Assembly: GCF_030433895.1 (NCBI RefSeq)
Contig: NZ_JARUXE010000043.1
Location: 1 to 33,609 of the forward strand
Reading direction: 5' to 3'
DNA from: Arthrobacter sp. PsM3
Lineage (GTDB): Bacteria > Actinomycetota > Actinomycetes > Actinomycetales > Micrococcaceae
Length of the DNA stretch: 33,609 bases
In this document: piece after piece, positions 1 to 6,804 of the stretch
Layout: each line of letters starts with the position of its first letter
Numbering within the stretch: position 1 is the first letter of the stretch
Program-made: the position numbers and the translations under genes
Notes under the pieces: model-generated
What the model was told of the DNA's origin: nothing
Databases searched by the model: none
The model's input: the letters and a program-made list of their open reading frames with translations, nothing else

Positions 1-39
1 CTGCGCTGCGCCATTAGTTCCGCGCCCGCCAAAGACGCT

Positions 40-100
40 GTCGACGCCGGAATACTGGAGCGCCCGCGTCATTGCGCGTCGCGAGGAAATCTGCGCCGCG
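40..100. repeat. Left copy of a 61-bp imperfect direct repeat
   Basis: This 61-base segment starts GTCGACGCCGG and ends CTGCGCCGCG. It recurs with about ten differences at 306-366. The two copies flank a short tandem array (160-243), so the gene-free DNA beyond the 3' end of fpr1 was built by repeated duplication. No transposase or other coding signal accompanies it. Seen directly; origin unknown. Confidence 0.7.
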
Positions 101-159
101 GGCGCCGCCGACGGGCCGGCTCCACGCTGCGCCAATGATCCCGCGCTGCGCCAACTATC

Positions 160-243
160 TTGCGCTGCATCTCCCAGCCCCGCACTCTTGCGCTGCATCT
201 CCCAGCCCCGCACTCTTGCGCTGCATCTCCCAGCCCCGCACTC
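160..243. repeat. Tandem array, three identical 28-bp units
   Basis: Three perfect 28-base copies sit head to tail at 160-187, 188-215 and 216-243. Each begins TTGCGCTGCATCTCCC and ends CCCGCACTC. There is no spacer between copies, so this is a mini-satellite and not a CRISPR. Perfect identity implies recent expansion by slippage or unequal recombination, and copy number is likely to vary between strains. The gene-free stretch 1-374 contains this array and its flanking 61-bp repeats; I see no gene in it. Confidence 0.9.
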
Positions 244-305
244 TGACCTGCGATGCGCAAAAGGCTCGGCGCCGCACAATGGGATCCACGCTGCGCCAAG
301 GCGCG

Positions 306-366
306 GTCGACGCCGGGATACCGGAGCGCCCGCATTTTCGCGCGTCGCGAGGAATTCCGCGCCGCG
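306..366. repeat. Right copy of the 61-bp imperfect direct repeat
   Basis: This is the partner of the segment at 40-100, in the same orientation. It ends eight bases before the stop codon of fpr1 at 375, so transcripts leaving fpr1 on the minus strand run straight into this repeat block. Confidence 0.7.
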
Positions 367-374
367 CAAAACAC

Positions 375-1811
375 TCAGCCGCGGGAGATTTGCACCATGT
401 CCTCGCGGGGAACCACCTTCACGCGTTCCCGCACGACGCCGTTGGCGTCCCCGGAAGCGGACCACTCCGCGCCGAGGGCCAGTTCGCGGGCGTCGAGCTT
501 GTTCCAGCCTTCCCAGGTGGTGTATTCGATCCCGCGTTCCTTGAGGAGGTCGATGATCGCCTGCGGGTCCGGGTTCTGCGCCGGCGGGAGGTTCAGCCGG
601 TCCTCGAGGAGGAAGCCGATCGTTTCCAGTGCGTCGCCCTTGGTGTGCCCGATCAGGCCCACGGGTCCGCGCTTGATCCAGCCGGTCGCGTAGATGCCGG
701 GGACGGGATTGCCCTCGGCGTCGAGCACCCGGCCGCCCTCGTTGGGGATGACGCCGCGGCGGGTGTCGTATTCGAGTTCGTCCAGCGGCGAGCCGTGGTA
801 GCCGATCGCGCGGTAGACGGCCTGGACCGGGTAGTCGAGGTACTCCCCCGTGCCCTTGACGTTGCCGGTGCCGTCCAGCTGCATGCGCTCGAACTTGATG
901 CCGGTGACCTTGCCCGGGTGCGCGGCGTCGTCGTGGATCTCAACCGGGCTGTGCAGGAAGTGCAGGTGCAGGCGCCGGGAGGACGGCTCCTCGGCCTCGG
1001 CGTGTTCCTCGACGAGCCAGTTGGTCAGGGTGTTGACCATGGTGCGGATCTGGTTGTTGCTGCGGATCGCTTCATCCGAGGCCTCGTCGAACTCGAAGTC
1101 CTCCGGGTACAGGACGATGTCGACGTCCCGGGCGTGCGAGAGTTCGCGCAGTTCCAGTGGCGTGAACTTGACCTGGGCCGGACCGCGCCGGCCGAAGACG
1201 TGCACGTCCGTGACCGGGGACTTCTTAAGCGCCTGGTAGACGTTGTCCGGGATCTCCGTGACCAGCAGATCGTCGGCGTGCTTGACCAGCATCCGCGCCA
1301 CGTCCAAGGCGACGTTGCCGTTGCCGATCACCGCGATTTCCTTGGCCTCCAGCGGCCAGTCGCGGGGAACGTCGGGGTGCCCGTCGTACCAGGAGACGAA
1401 ATCGGCCCCGCCGAAGGACCCCTCGAGCCCGACGCCGGGAATGTCCAGGTCCGCGTCCTTGATGGCGCCGGTGGAGAAGATCACCGCGTCGTAGAAGGCG
1501 CGGAAGTCGTGCAGGGTCAGGTCGCGGCCGTAGGTGACGTTGCCGAGGAAGCGGATGTCGCCGCGGTCCAGGACTTTGTGCAGCGCGTTGACGATCCCCT
1601 TGATCCGGGGGTGGTCCGGGGCGACGCCGTAGCGGATCAGGCCGTACGGGGCCGGGTACGCCTCGAAGAGGTCGATGCTGACTTCAAAGTCCCCGTCCTT
1701 GACGTCGTTGGACTTGGTCAGGATGTCCGCGGCGTAGACGCCGGCCGGTCCGGCGCCGACGATCGCAACGCGGAGCGGACGTTTGGACGTGGTTTCGGCC
1801 GAGTTGGACAC
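375..1811 (-). CDS. fpr: Ferredoxin/adrenodoxin-type NADP+ reductase, paralogue 1
   Basis: Cytosolic flavoprotein of 478 residues that moves electrons between NADPH and ferredoxin (FprA / adrenodoxin-reductase family). Seen: an FAD-binding GAGPAG at residues 19-24, a NADP-binding GNGNVALDVAR near 163-173, the family stretch PYGLIRYGVAPDHP, and the C-terminal ATGWIKRGPVGLIGH that closes the FAD site. Length is normal. A GTG start at 1811 is chosen because AGAAGG lies 7-8 bases upstream and the protein then aligns with its paralogue at 27794-29254. The frame stays open to a GTG at 1859, and a leaderless start there cannot be excluded. It is divergent from the RarD-like gene. Unlike its paralogue it has no sulfur genes beside it, so its partner ferredoxin is unknown. 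Confidence 0.95.
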   Translation of the reverse strand: MSNSAETTSKRPLRVAIVGAGPAGVYAADILTKSNDVKDGDFEVSIDLFEAYPAPYGLIRYGVAPDHPRIKGIVNALHKVLDRGDIRFLGNVTYGRDLTLHDFRAFYDAVIFSTGAIKDADLDIPGVGLEGSFGGADFVSWYDGHPDVPRDWPLEAKEIAVIGNGNVALDVARMLVKHADDLLVTEIPDNVYQALKKSPVTDVHVFGRRGPAQVKFTPLELRELSHARDVDIVLYPEDFEFDEASDEAIRSNNQIRTMVNTLTNWLVEEHAEAEEPSSRRLHLHFLHSPVEIHDDAAHPGKVTGIKFERMQLDGTGNVKGTGEYLDYPVQAVYRAIGYHGSPLDELEYDTRRGVIPNEGGRVLDAEGNPVPGIYATGWIKRGPVGLIGHTKGDALETIGFLLEDRLNLPPAQNPDPQAIIDLLKERGIEYTTWEGWNKLDARELALGAEWSASGDANGVVRERVKVVPREDMVQISRG

Positions 1812-1867
1812 CGGGAGCCCTTCTGAGTCTTGGCGACAGCGCCAGTTCATGCAGCGCACAATCCCCT

Positions 1868-1873
1868 ATTCTA
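1868..1873 (-). promoter_or_regulatory. Putative -10 box of fpr1
   Basis: Reading the minus strand, TAGAAT lies 57 bases upstream of the chosen GTG. It is a close match to the actinobacterial TANNNT -10 consensus. No good -35 hexamer is visible at 16-18 bases. Transcription would begin near 1861, directly ahead of the alternative GTG at 1859. Confidence 0.4.
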
Positions 1874-1985
1874 AATGTCCGCGCTGATGAACGGGCGCCC
1901 CCGTGACCGACATCGCAGGGATCGGTGCCCGGCGCCGGGTGCATTGGAGCCGCAAGACAGGAATACGGGTCCCGGAGGTGGTGTT

Positions 1986-3017
1986 ATGGATCTTGTGCCT
2001 ATCCCCGACCGATCCCCCTCCCCTGCCGCGCTGAGCACTCCGGGCGCTGCTGCCCCCGGCGGCCAGTCGCAGCGTCCGCCGGCCGTCCTCAAGGCAGTGG
2101 ATACGGACACGACGGCGGGAATCATCTTCGGGATCGGCGCTTACGGCCTGTGGGGGCTGATGCCGCTCTACTTCTTCCTGCTGCAGCCGGCCGGAGCGGT
2201 GGAAATAGTGGCCAACCGGGTGCTGTGGTCGCTGCTGTTCTGCACCCTCCTGATCACCGTCACGCGTTCCTGGCGCGTCCTGGGGGCCGCCTTCCGGACC
2301 CGGACGCTGATCCTCCCGCTGATCATCGCCGCGGTCCTGATCGCGGTGAACTGGCTGGTCTATGTGTACGGCGTGACCACCGGACAGGCCGTCGAGGCCT
2401 CGCTGGGCTATTTCATCAACCCGCTCGTCTCGGTCCTGCTGGGTGTGGTGGTGCTGAAGGAGAAACTGCGGCCGCTGCAGTGGGCCGCCGTCGTCATCGG
2501 CTTCATCGCCGTGGGCGTCCTGACGGTTTCCTACGGCAAACCGCCGTGGATTGCCCTGACCCTGGCGCTCAGCTTCGGCCTGTACGGCTTCGTGAAGAAG
2601 CGCGTGGGTCCGCGCGCTGATTCAATCACCAGCCTCACGGTCGAGACGATGGTGCTGGCGCCCGTGGCCGCGGCCGCGATGACGGTCCTGGCGCTCACCG
2701 GCGCCGCAACGCTGGCTGCCCACGGCGCCGCGCACTTCTGGCTCCTTGCGGCGTCGGGCATCATCACCGCCGTGCCGCTGCTGTTCTTTGGCGCCTCCGC
2801 CCGGCGGCTGCCGATGACCATGATCGGCCTGCTGCAGTACTTCGCCCCTGTGCTGCAGTTCATCGTGGCGCTGGCTGTGTTCCACGAGCCCATGACCACC
2901 GACCGGTGGATCGGCTTCAGCGTCGTCTGGCTGGCGCTGCTGGTGCTTACGGTGGACATGCTGCTGACCACGCGGAAGAACTCCGTCACCCGGAAGCTGG
3001 CCCGCGCGGCCGCCTGA
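1986..3017 (+). CDS. rarD: RarD-like permease, EamA/DMT superfamily
   Basis: Integral membrane protein of 343 residues with a run of about ten hydrophobic segments, as in the drug/metabolite transporter superfamily. The segment GIGAYGLWGLMPLYF is the usual first helix of RarD proteins, and EASLGYFINPLVSVLLG is the family's best-conserved middle segment. An approximately 40-residue Pro/Ala/Ser-rich tail precedes the first helix and is longer than usual. The ATG at 1986 is preferred because GGAGG stands 8 bases upstream; the frame is open further upstream without such a site. RarD was named from chloramphenicol phenotypes in other bacteria, but its natural substrate is not established. It is convergent with usp. 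Confidence 0.92.
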   Translation: MDLVPIPDRSPSPAALSTPGAAAPGGQSQRPPAVLKAVDTDTTAGIIFGIGAYGLWGLMPLYFFLLQPAGAVEIVANRVLWSLLFCTLLITVTRSWRVLGAAFRTRTLILPLIIAAVLIAVNWLVYVYGVTTGQAVEASLGYFINPLVSVLLGVVVLKEKLRPLQWAAVVIGFIAVGVLTVSYGKPPWIALTLALSFGLYGFVKKRVGPRADSITSLTVETMVLAPVAAAAMTVLALTGAATLAAHGAAHFWLLAASGIITAVPLLFFGASARRLPMTMIGLLQYFAPVLQFIVALAVFHEPMTTDRWIGFSVVWLALLVLTVDMLLTTRKNSVTRKLARAAA

Positions 3018-3074
3018 GACTGGCCGCCCGGCGGCGGCGGCCGGCCGGGCCTGGCTCAGCCGTCGCAGGCGGCC

Positions 3075-3102
3075 GACGCCGGCCGGGCGCCCCGCCGGCG
3101 TC
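3075..3102. terminator. Putative bidirectional terminator between rarD and usp
   Basis: A perfect 9-bp stem, GACGCCGGC (3075-3083) with GCCGGCGTC (3094-3102), closes a 10-base loop between two convergent genes. No U-tract follows, which is common in high-GC actinobacteria. Support is positional and structural only. Confidence 0.45.
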
Positions 3103-3153
3103 GCCCTCCCGTGCTGTCAGCCCTCCCGCGCTGTCAGCCCTCCCGCGCTGTCA
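3103..3153. repeat. Three 17-bp tandem repeats reaching into the usp stop codon
   Basis: The unit GCCCTCCCGCGCTGTCA occurs at 3103-3119 (one base different), 3120-3136 and 3137-3153. The last three bases of the third unit are the complement of the TGA stop of usp. On the minus strand each further unit therefore repeats a TGA, apparently by slippage starting at the gene's end. The protein sequence is not changed. Confidence 0.85.
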
Positions 3154-4023
3154 GTCCTCGGGGCTGGTGTCGATCCGCACGTAGTCGCGCGGGACCACCA
3201 CCATGGGAACCGGCAGGGCAAGGAGCACCTTGTGGGCGGTGCTGCCGATGAACAGTTTGTTCTTTTCCGCCAGGCGGGATGAACCCACGATCAGGATCTC
3301 GCCTTCGTCCCATTCGAGGTCGTCGATCGCTTCCTCAATCGTGCGCCCGTGGGCAACTTCAACGGTGACGTTGTGCCCGGCCGGGAGCCGGTGGGCCGCC
3401 GCGGTGAGGACGGTGTTGGCGTGGACATGCGCCGCGTTGATGTTTTCTCCGCCGTCCCCTTCGGCGTCGAGTTCCACGAGGGAGACCAGCCGCAGCGGGA
3501 CACCGCGGCGTTCCGCGGATTCGACCGCGACGTCGATCGCCGCCTCCGCGCCGGGGCGCTGGCCCACCGCGAGGGTCAGCCGCGAGATCGGCTCCGTGCG
3601 GTGGTAGCCCCGGGGGGCCAGGGCCACCGGAACGGGCGAGGCGTGGAGCAGGGCGTTGGCCGCGCTGCCAATGGTGTACCGCTTGAACAGCCCGGAGCTG
3701 GCGGCGCCCACGACGATCAGGCCGGCTTTGTATTCCAGGGCCGCGTCAATGAGGCCGGCGGCATGGGAGTCGGCCTGGCGGACGTGGAACCGGGCCTCGA
3801 TGTCCTTGGGGACGAGCGAGAGGCCCTCCCGTTCCGCGCTGAGGACTTCCTGTTCCGCGGCGCTGACACGGCTTCCCTCCGGGTTCATCGCGACATAGGG
3901 GGTGCGCCGGTCCACGACGTAGACGAGGTCAAGGTGCGCACCCTGGGCGCGGGCCATCGCGGAGGCCAGTGCGACGGCGTCGGCGCCGCGGTCGGTGGGT
4001 GTGTAGCCAACTACGTATCGCAT
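3151..4023 (-). CDS. Universal stress protein with two tandem UspA domains
   Basis: Cytosolic protein of 290 residues made of two UspA domains (about 1-145 and 150-290). Each ends with the nucleotide-binding signature G-x2-G-x9-G[S/T]: VGAASSGLFKRYTIGS in the first and VGSSRLAEKNKLFIGS in the second. Both halves should therefore bind ATP. Such proteins help actinobacteria survive hypoxia, stationary phase and other stress. The start at 4023 follows AAGGGG at good spacing and begins MRYVVGYTPTDRG, a typical first beta-strand. An in-frame extension to 4188 lacks conservation. A broken second copy lies at 13325-13520 and shares the upstream region, suggesting an important promoter there. Confidence 0.93.
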   Translation of the reverse strand: MRYVVGYTPTDRGADAVALASAMARAQGAHLDLVYVVDRRTPYVAMNPEGSRVSAAEQEVLSAEREGLSLVPKDIEARFHVRQADSHAAGLIDAALEYKAGLIVVGAASSGLFKRYTIGSAANALLHASPVPVALAPRGYHRTEPISRLTLAVGQRPGAEAAIDVAVESAERRGVPLRLVSLVELDAEGDGGENINAAHVHANTVLTAAAHRLPAGHNVTVEVAHGRTIEEAIDDLEWDEGEILIVGSSRLAEKNKLFIGSTAHKVLLALPVPMVVVPRDYVRIDTSPED

Positions 4024-4136
4024 GTATGAACCCCTTATGGGTCTGTGGCAGAAGCCGGCTTGGCTCCGGGGGTCCCGGGCGACGTCGGCCGGTCTGCGTT
4101 CCTGCAGTGGTAGGAACGACTCTAGCCCAGCAGGAC

Positions 4137-4187
4137 CCGGAATTGGCCGTGGCAGTTCGTGACTTTCGGCCCTGAGCAGGGCAATCA
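4137..4187. promoter_or_regulatory. Conserved usp upstream element with inverted repeat
   Basis: This roughly 50-base segment 5' of usp is retained almost intact upstream of the usp relic (13471-13520), although most of the relic's coding sequence is gone. It contains the inverted repeat GCCCTGAGCAGGGC at 4169-4182 (13502-13515 in the relic), which could bind a dimeric regulator. It also lies 5' of the divergent lipoprotein gene, so it could serve both. The binding protein is unknown. Confidence 0.45.
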
Positions 4188-4224
4188 CCGGCCCCTAGGC
4201 TGGCAGGGTCGAGGGGAGCGCATC

Positions 4225-5043
4225 ATGAGCGCAATCAACAACGGGAAGATCCACGCCAGTGCACGGAACGCCGGGGTGGGGGTGCTGGCCCTGCTGCTGG
4301 CCCTCACCGCCTGTAGTCCGTCCACCCCACAACCCGGCGGCACCAGCCAGTCCGCTGCGTCCTCCGGCGCGCCGCCGCCCGCCCCAGCCACGTCGACGGC
4401 GGCCACTTCGACGGCGGCCCCGTCAGCGTCCGCCACCGTGCCGGCGGACTCGGACGAAACGGCGCCGCCGCAATCGGGCGACAAGGTGATCTCCTCCACG
4501 GTCGCCCTCGACTGGACCTGGCCAGGCCCTGGCCAGCCGTTCGAAGCCACGCATACGAACCCGGTACCGCTTCCCCCGCCGGCAGCCGCACCGCTGCCCA
4601 CGCTGTATGCCATCGGAGCCGGGATGCACCCCGCGGACACTCCCCCCTACGACCAGCTGAGCTTCCGGTTCCAGGGCGGGTTCCCAAGCTACAACGTCGA
4701 GTTTGTGCCCGAACTGCTCGCCGACGCCAGCGGCCTCCCTGTTCCCATGCCCGGCACCGGAGCCATCCTCAGGGTGGTGTTCCACGGAGCCCAGGCGCAC
4801 ACGGCGGACGGCACGGCCAGCACCATCACCAGCGCGCCCGCCCCTTCCATCGGCTACCCGGCCCTCACCAGCTACGCCCCGGCCGGTGACTTCGAGGGCG
4901 TCCTCACCTACGGGATCGGCGTTGGCCGGCCGATGGGTACGGTGCCGCAGACCAAGGTGCGGGTCTACGAGGTCGAGAAGATCGAGGGCGGCCAGCACCT
5001 CTACGTCGTCGCTATCCAGCTCGATGCCAGTTCCTGGAAGTAG
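4225..5043 (+). CDS. Lipoprotein with C-terminal AMIN-like domain
   Basis: Exported lipoprotein of 272 residues. The signal peptide ends in a lipobox, LLALTAC, so the mature protein would be anchored to the outer face of the membrane through its Cys. A Ser/Thr/Ala/Pro-rich linker follows to about residue 90. The C-terminal half has YDQLSFRFQGGFPSYNVEF, a Gly-rich pair of strands (AGDFEGVLTYGIGV) and a final VVAIQLD, the layout of the actinobacterial AMIN-like domain. AMIN domains are thought to bind peptidoglycan or cell-envelope polysaccharide; the ligand here is inferred. The ATG at 4225 has GAGGGGAG about 6 bases upstream; the frame is open 66 bases further. It is divergent from usp and convergent with the GH10 gene. 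Confidence 0.82.
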   Translation: MSAINNGKIHASARNAGVGVLALLLALTACSPSTPQPGGTSQSAASSGAPPPAPATSTAATSTAAPSASATVPADSDETAPPQSGDKVISSTVALDWTWPGPGQPFEATHTNPVPLPPPAAAPLPTLYAIGAGMHPADTPPYDQLSFRFQGGFPSYNVEFVPELLADASGLPVPMPGTGAILRVVFHGAQAHTADGTASTITSAPAPSIGYPALTSYAPAGDFEGVLTYGIGVGRPMGTVPQTKVRVYEVEKIEGGQHLYVVAIQLDASSWK

Positions 5044-5088
5044 GAAGCAACCCGGGGCCCAAAGTCCGGGTCGCCCGCGACCTGATTG

Positions 5089-6783
5089 TCAGCCGCCCAG
5101 CGCACGCTTCATCGCGTCGTACGCGGGAGTTGGCTGTCCGCCGTTGAACAGAAAATCGTGGCCCTGCTGCAGGTTGCCATGGTCGTCGATCGACCAGTCG
5201 TAGCGGTCGTCCACGCCCCACGTCGTGTAGGAGATGCAGGCACGCGAGCGCAGGCAGGTGGCCAGCACCGTGGCGTACTGCTCCGCCTGAACGTCCTTCC
5301 CCTGCTCATCCGTGACGTCGTTCTCCGAGATGCGCACACGGAGGCCGGCTGCCTCGAAGGTGGCGAGCGTCTTGGACAGCTTTGCCTGCGGAATGGCATC
5401 GGTCTCAAGGCTGTAAATGTGGGCCTGGAGGCCGACGCCGTAGATGTGCCCGCCCTGCGCGTTGGTGTCGAGCGTGAGCTTGAGCAGGGCGTCCTGGCGG
5501 TGCCCCGGCACATCGGCCCCGTTCTCGTTGATGAACTGCTTGACGTCCGGGTCGGCCTTGTAGACCGCCTGCGAGACGACCACCGGGTAGCCGGGTCCGA
5601 AGACGCGATACCAGATGTTCTGCTGGAGGCTGGTCCCCTGGTCGACGTCGAACGGCTCGTTGACGACGTCGAGCGAGTCGAGCCGTCCTTTGAAGTGCGT
5701 CACCACGGTGGTGACGTAGCCGAGCAGGGCCTCGGCGCTGGAACGGCGCTCCGCGTCCGTGCCACTGGGCAGGTCCTGCATCCAGCGGGGCATCGCCTCG
5801 CTGAAGGCGATGGTGTGGCCGTGCACGATCATGCCCTTGCTTTTCGCGACCGCGATGATCGCGTCGGCCTCGTCGAAGGTGTACACCCCCTGTTGCGGGG
5901 AGAGGAATTGCGGCTTCATCGCGTTCTCCGGTGTGACGGAGCCGAAGTTAGACACCAACTCCCGCGCGTAGTCCGCGTCGCCGGTCAGAGGGCCTAGCGC
6001 CACTGCCGCGCCGATCCGGAAGTCCGGCCGGGTTCTGGCGGCCAGTGCCTGCAGGCCCGCGGCTGACGGCTGGGCGTCGGCGACCGCGGCCCCCGAGGTG
6101 CGCAGGCCTGCGCTCCCCGGCGCATCCGCCTTGAGGGAGGTGACGTCGAAGGCCCCGGAATCGCTTGACAATCCGAGCCACAACTCCCCGGTCGAGAACA
6201 CCTTTCCGAGGGGCAGCGAGGAGAGCGTGTCCGCGCCGCTGGCGATCCTCAGCGTGTCGCCGGACCGGCTCACCGTGAGCGGCGCTTGCGGGTCGCTGAC
6301 CGTCACGTGCTCGTCGTGTACGGGGACGGGCTGGGTCACGTCTTTTCTCTGCGTGCCGTCGAAGACGGCGATCTCCAGCTTGTCGCCCTGGAGGGTGAGC
6401 CGCAGGGCCGCCGGCTCGAGCCGGAACTCGTCGGCGATCACCGGCGGCCGGTCATACAGCGCCCAGGACGCGTCGGCGGTCACGTTGGCGAACGTAGCGC
6501 TGAGTGTGAAGTCCCCGTTGACCATTAGGTGTGTGCCGGCCAGGTTGAGCGGCGGGTTCGGCTGGCCTCCCCCGCCGTCCTGCTGAACGATGCGCCCGGC
6601 GGTGGCGGAGACCTGCAGGCCGTCGCCGCCGGCCGTCACGCCCGGGACGTCCTTCCAGTCCTCGTGCAGCAGGTCGATCGTCACATCGGGCTCCGGTGTC
6701 GGCTCGGGTGAGGTGCAGCCGCCGAGGACGACGAGAAGGCCGCACGCCAGCACCACCTTCAGTGCGTGCGGGCGCGCGGCCAT
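5089..6783 (-). CDS. Divergent GH10 glycoside hydrolase, lipoprotein
   Basis: Surface lipoprotein of 564 residues (lipobox LVVLGGC, Cys23). Residues about 33-222 form a beta-rich module that looks like a concanavalin-A-type sandwich. Residues about 250-564 are a glycoside hydrolase family 10 barrel with acid/base Glu376 in DVVNEP, nucleophile Glu487 in RISENDV and TTWGVDDRYDW near the end. GH10 enzymes normally cleave beta-1,4-xylan. Here the usual GHTLVWHSQ strand reads GHTIAFSEA: the Trp and the His that touch the -1 sugar are Phe and Ser. A different substrate is likely, perhaps the polymer made by the operon. The ATG has GAGGAG close upstream. It is the last gene of the operon, 21 bases after the deacetylase. 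Confidence 0.88.
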   Translation of the reverse strand: MAARPHALKVVLACGLLVVLGGCTSPEPTPEPDVTIDLLHEDWKDVPGVTAGGDGLQVSATAGRIVQQDGGGGQPNPPLNLAGTHLMVNGDFTLSATFANVTADASWALYDRPPVIADEFRLEPAALRLTLQGDKLEIAVFDGTQRKDVTQPVPVHDEHVTVSDPQAPLTVSRSGDTLRIASGADTLSSLPLGKVFSTGELWLGLSSDSGAFDVTSLKADAPGSAGLRTSGAAVADAQPSAAGLQALAARTRPDFRIGAAVALGPLTGDADYARELVSNFGSVTPENAMKPQFLSPQQGVYTFDEADAIIAVAKSKGMIVHGHTIAFSEAMPRWMQDLPSGTDAERRSSAEALLGYVTTVVTHFKGRLDSLDVVNEPFDVDQGTSLQQNIWYRVFGPGYPVVVSQAVYKADPDVKQFINENGADVPGHRQDALLKLTLDTNAQGGHIYGVGLQAHIYSLETDAIPQAKLSKTLATFEAAGLRVRISENDVTDEQGKDVQAEQYATVLATCLRSRACISYTTWGVDDRYDWSIDDHGNLQQGHDFLFNGGQPTPAYDAMKRALGG

Positions 6784-6804
6784 CCTGTCTCCTCGTCTTC
6801 GTCG

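Noticed and set aside
160..243. CRISPR-like array
   Set aside because: The 28-bp units abut with no spacers, and no cas gene is present.
72..1826. Long plus-strand open frame opposite fpr1
   Set aside because: It is the antisense shadow of a well-conserved flavoprotein gene; composition is Val/Asp/Arg-rich as expected from reversed GC-rich codons, and there is no ribosome site.
4169..4182. DosR-type box upstream of usp
   Set aside because: The inverted repeat GCCCT-AGGGC has the opposite polarity to the GGGAC-GTCCC half-sites of DosR boxes, so only a generic inverted repeat is reported.
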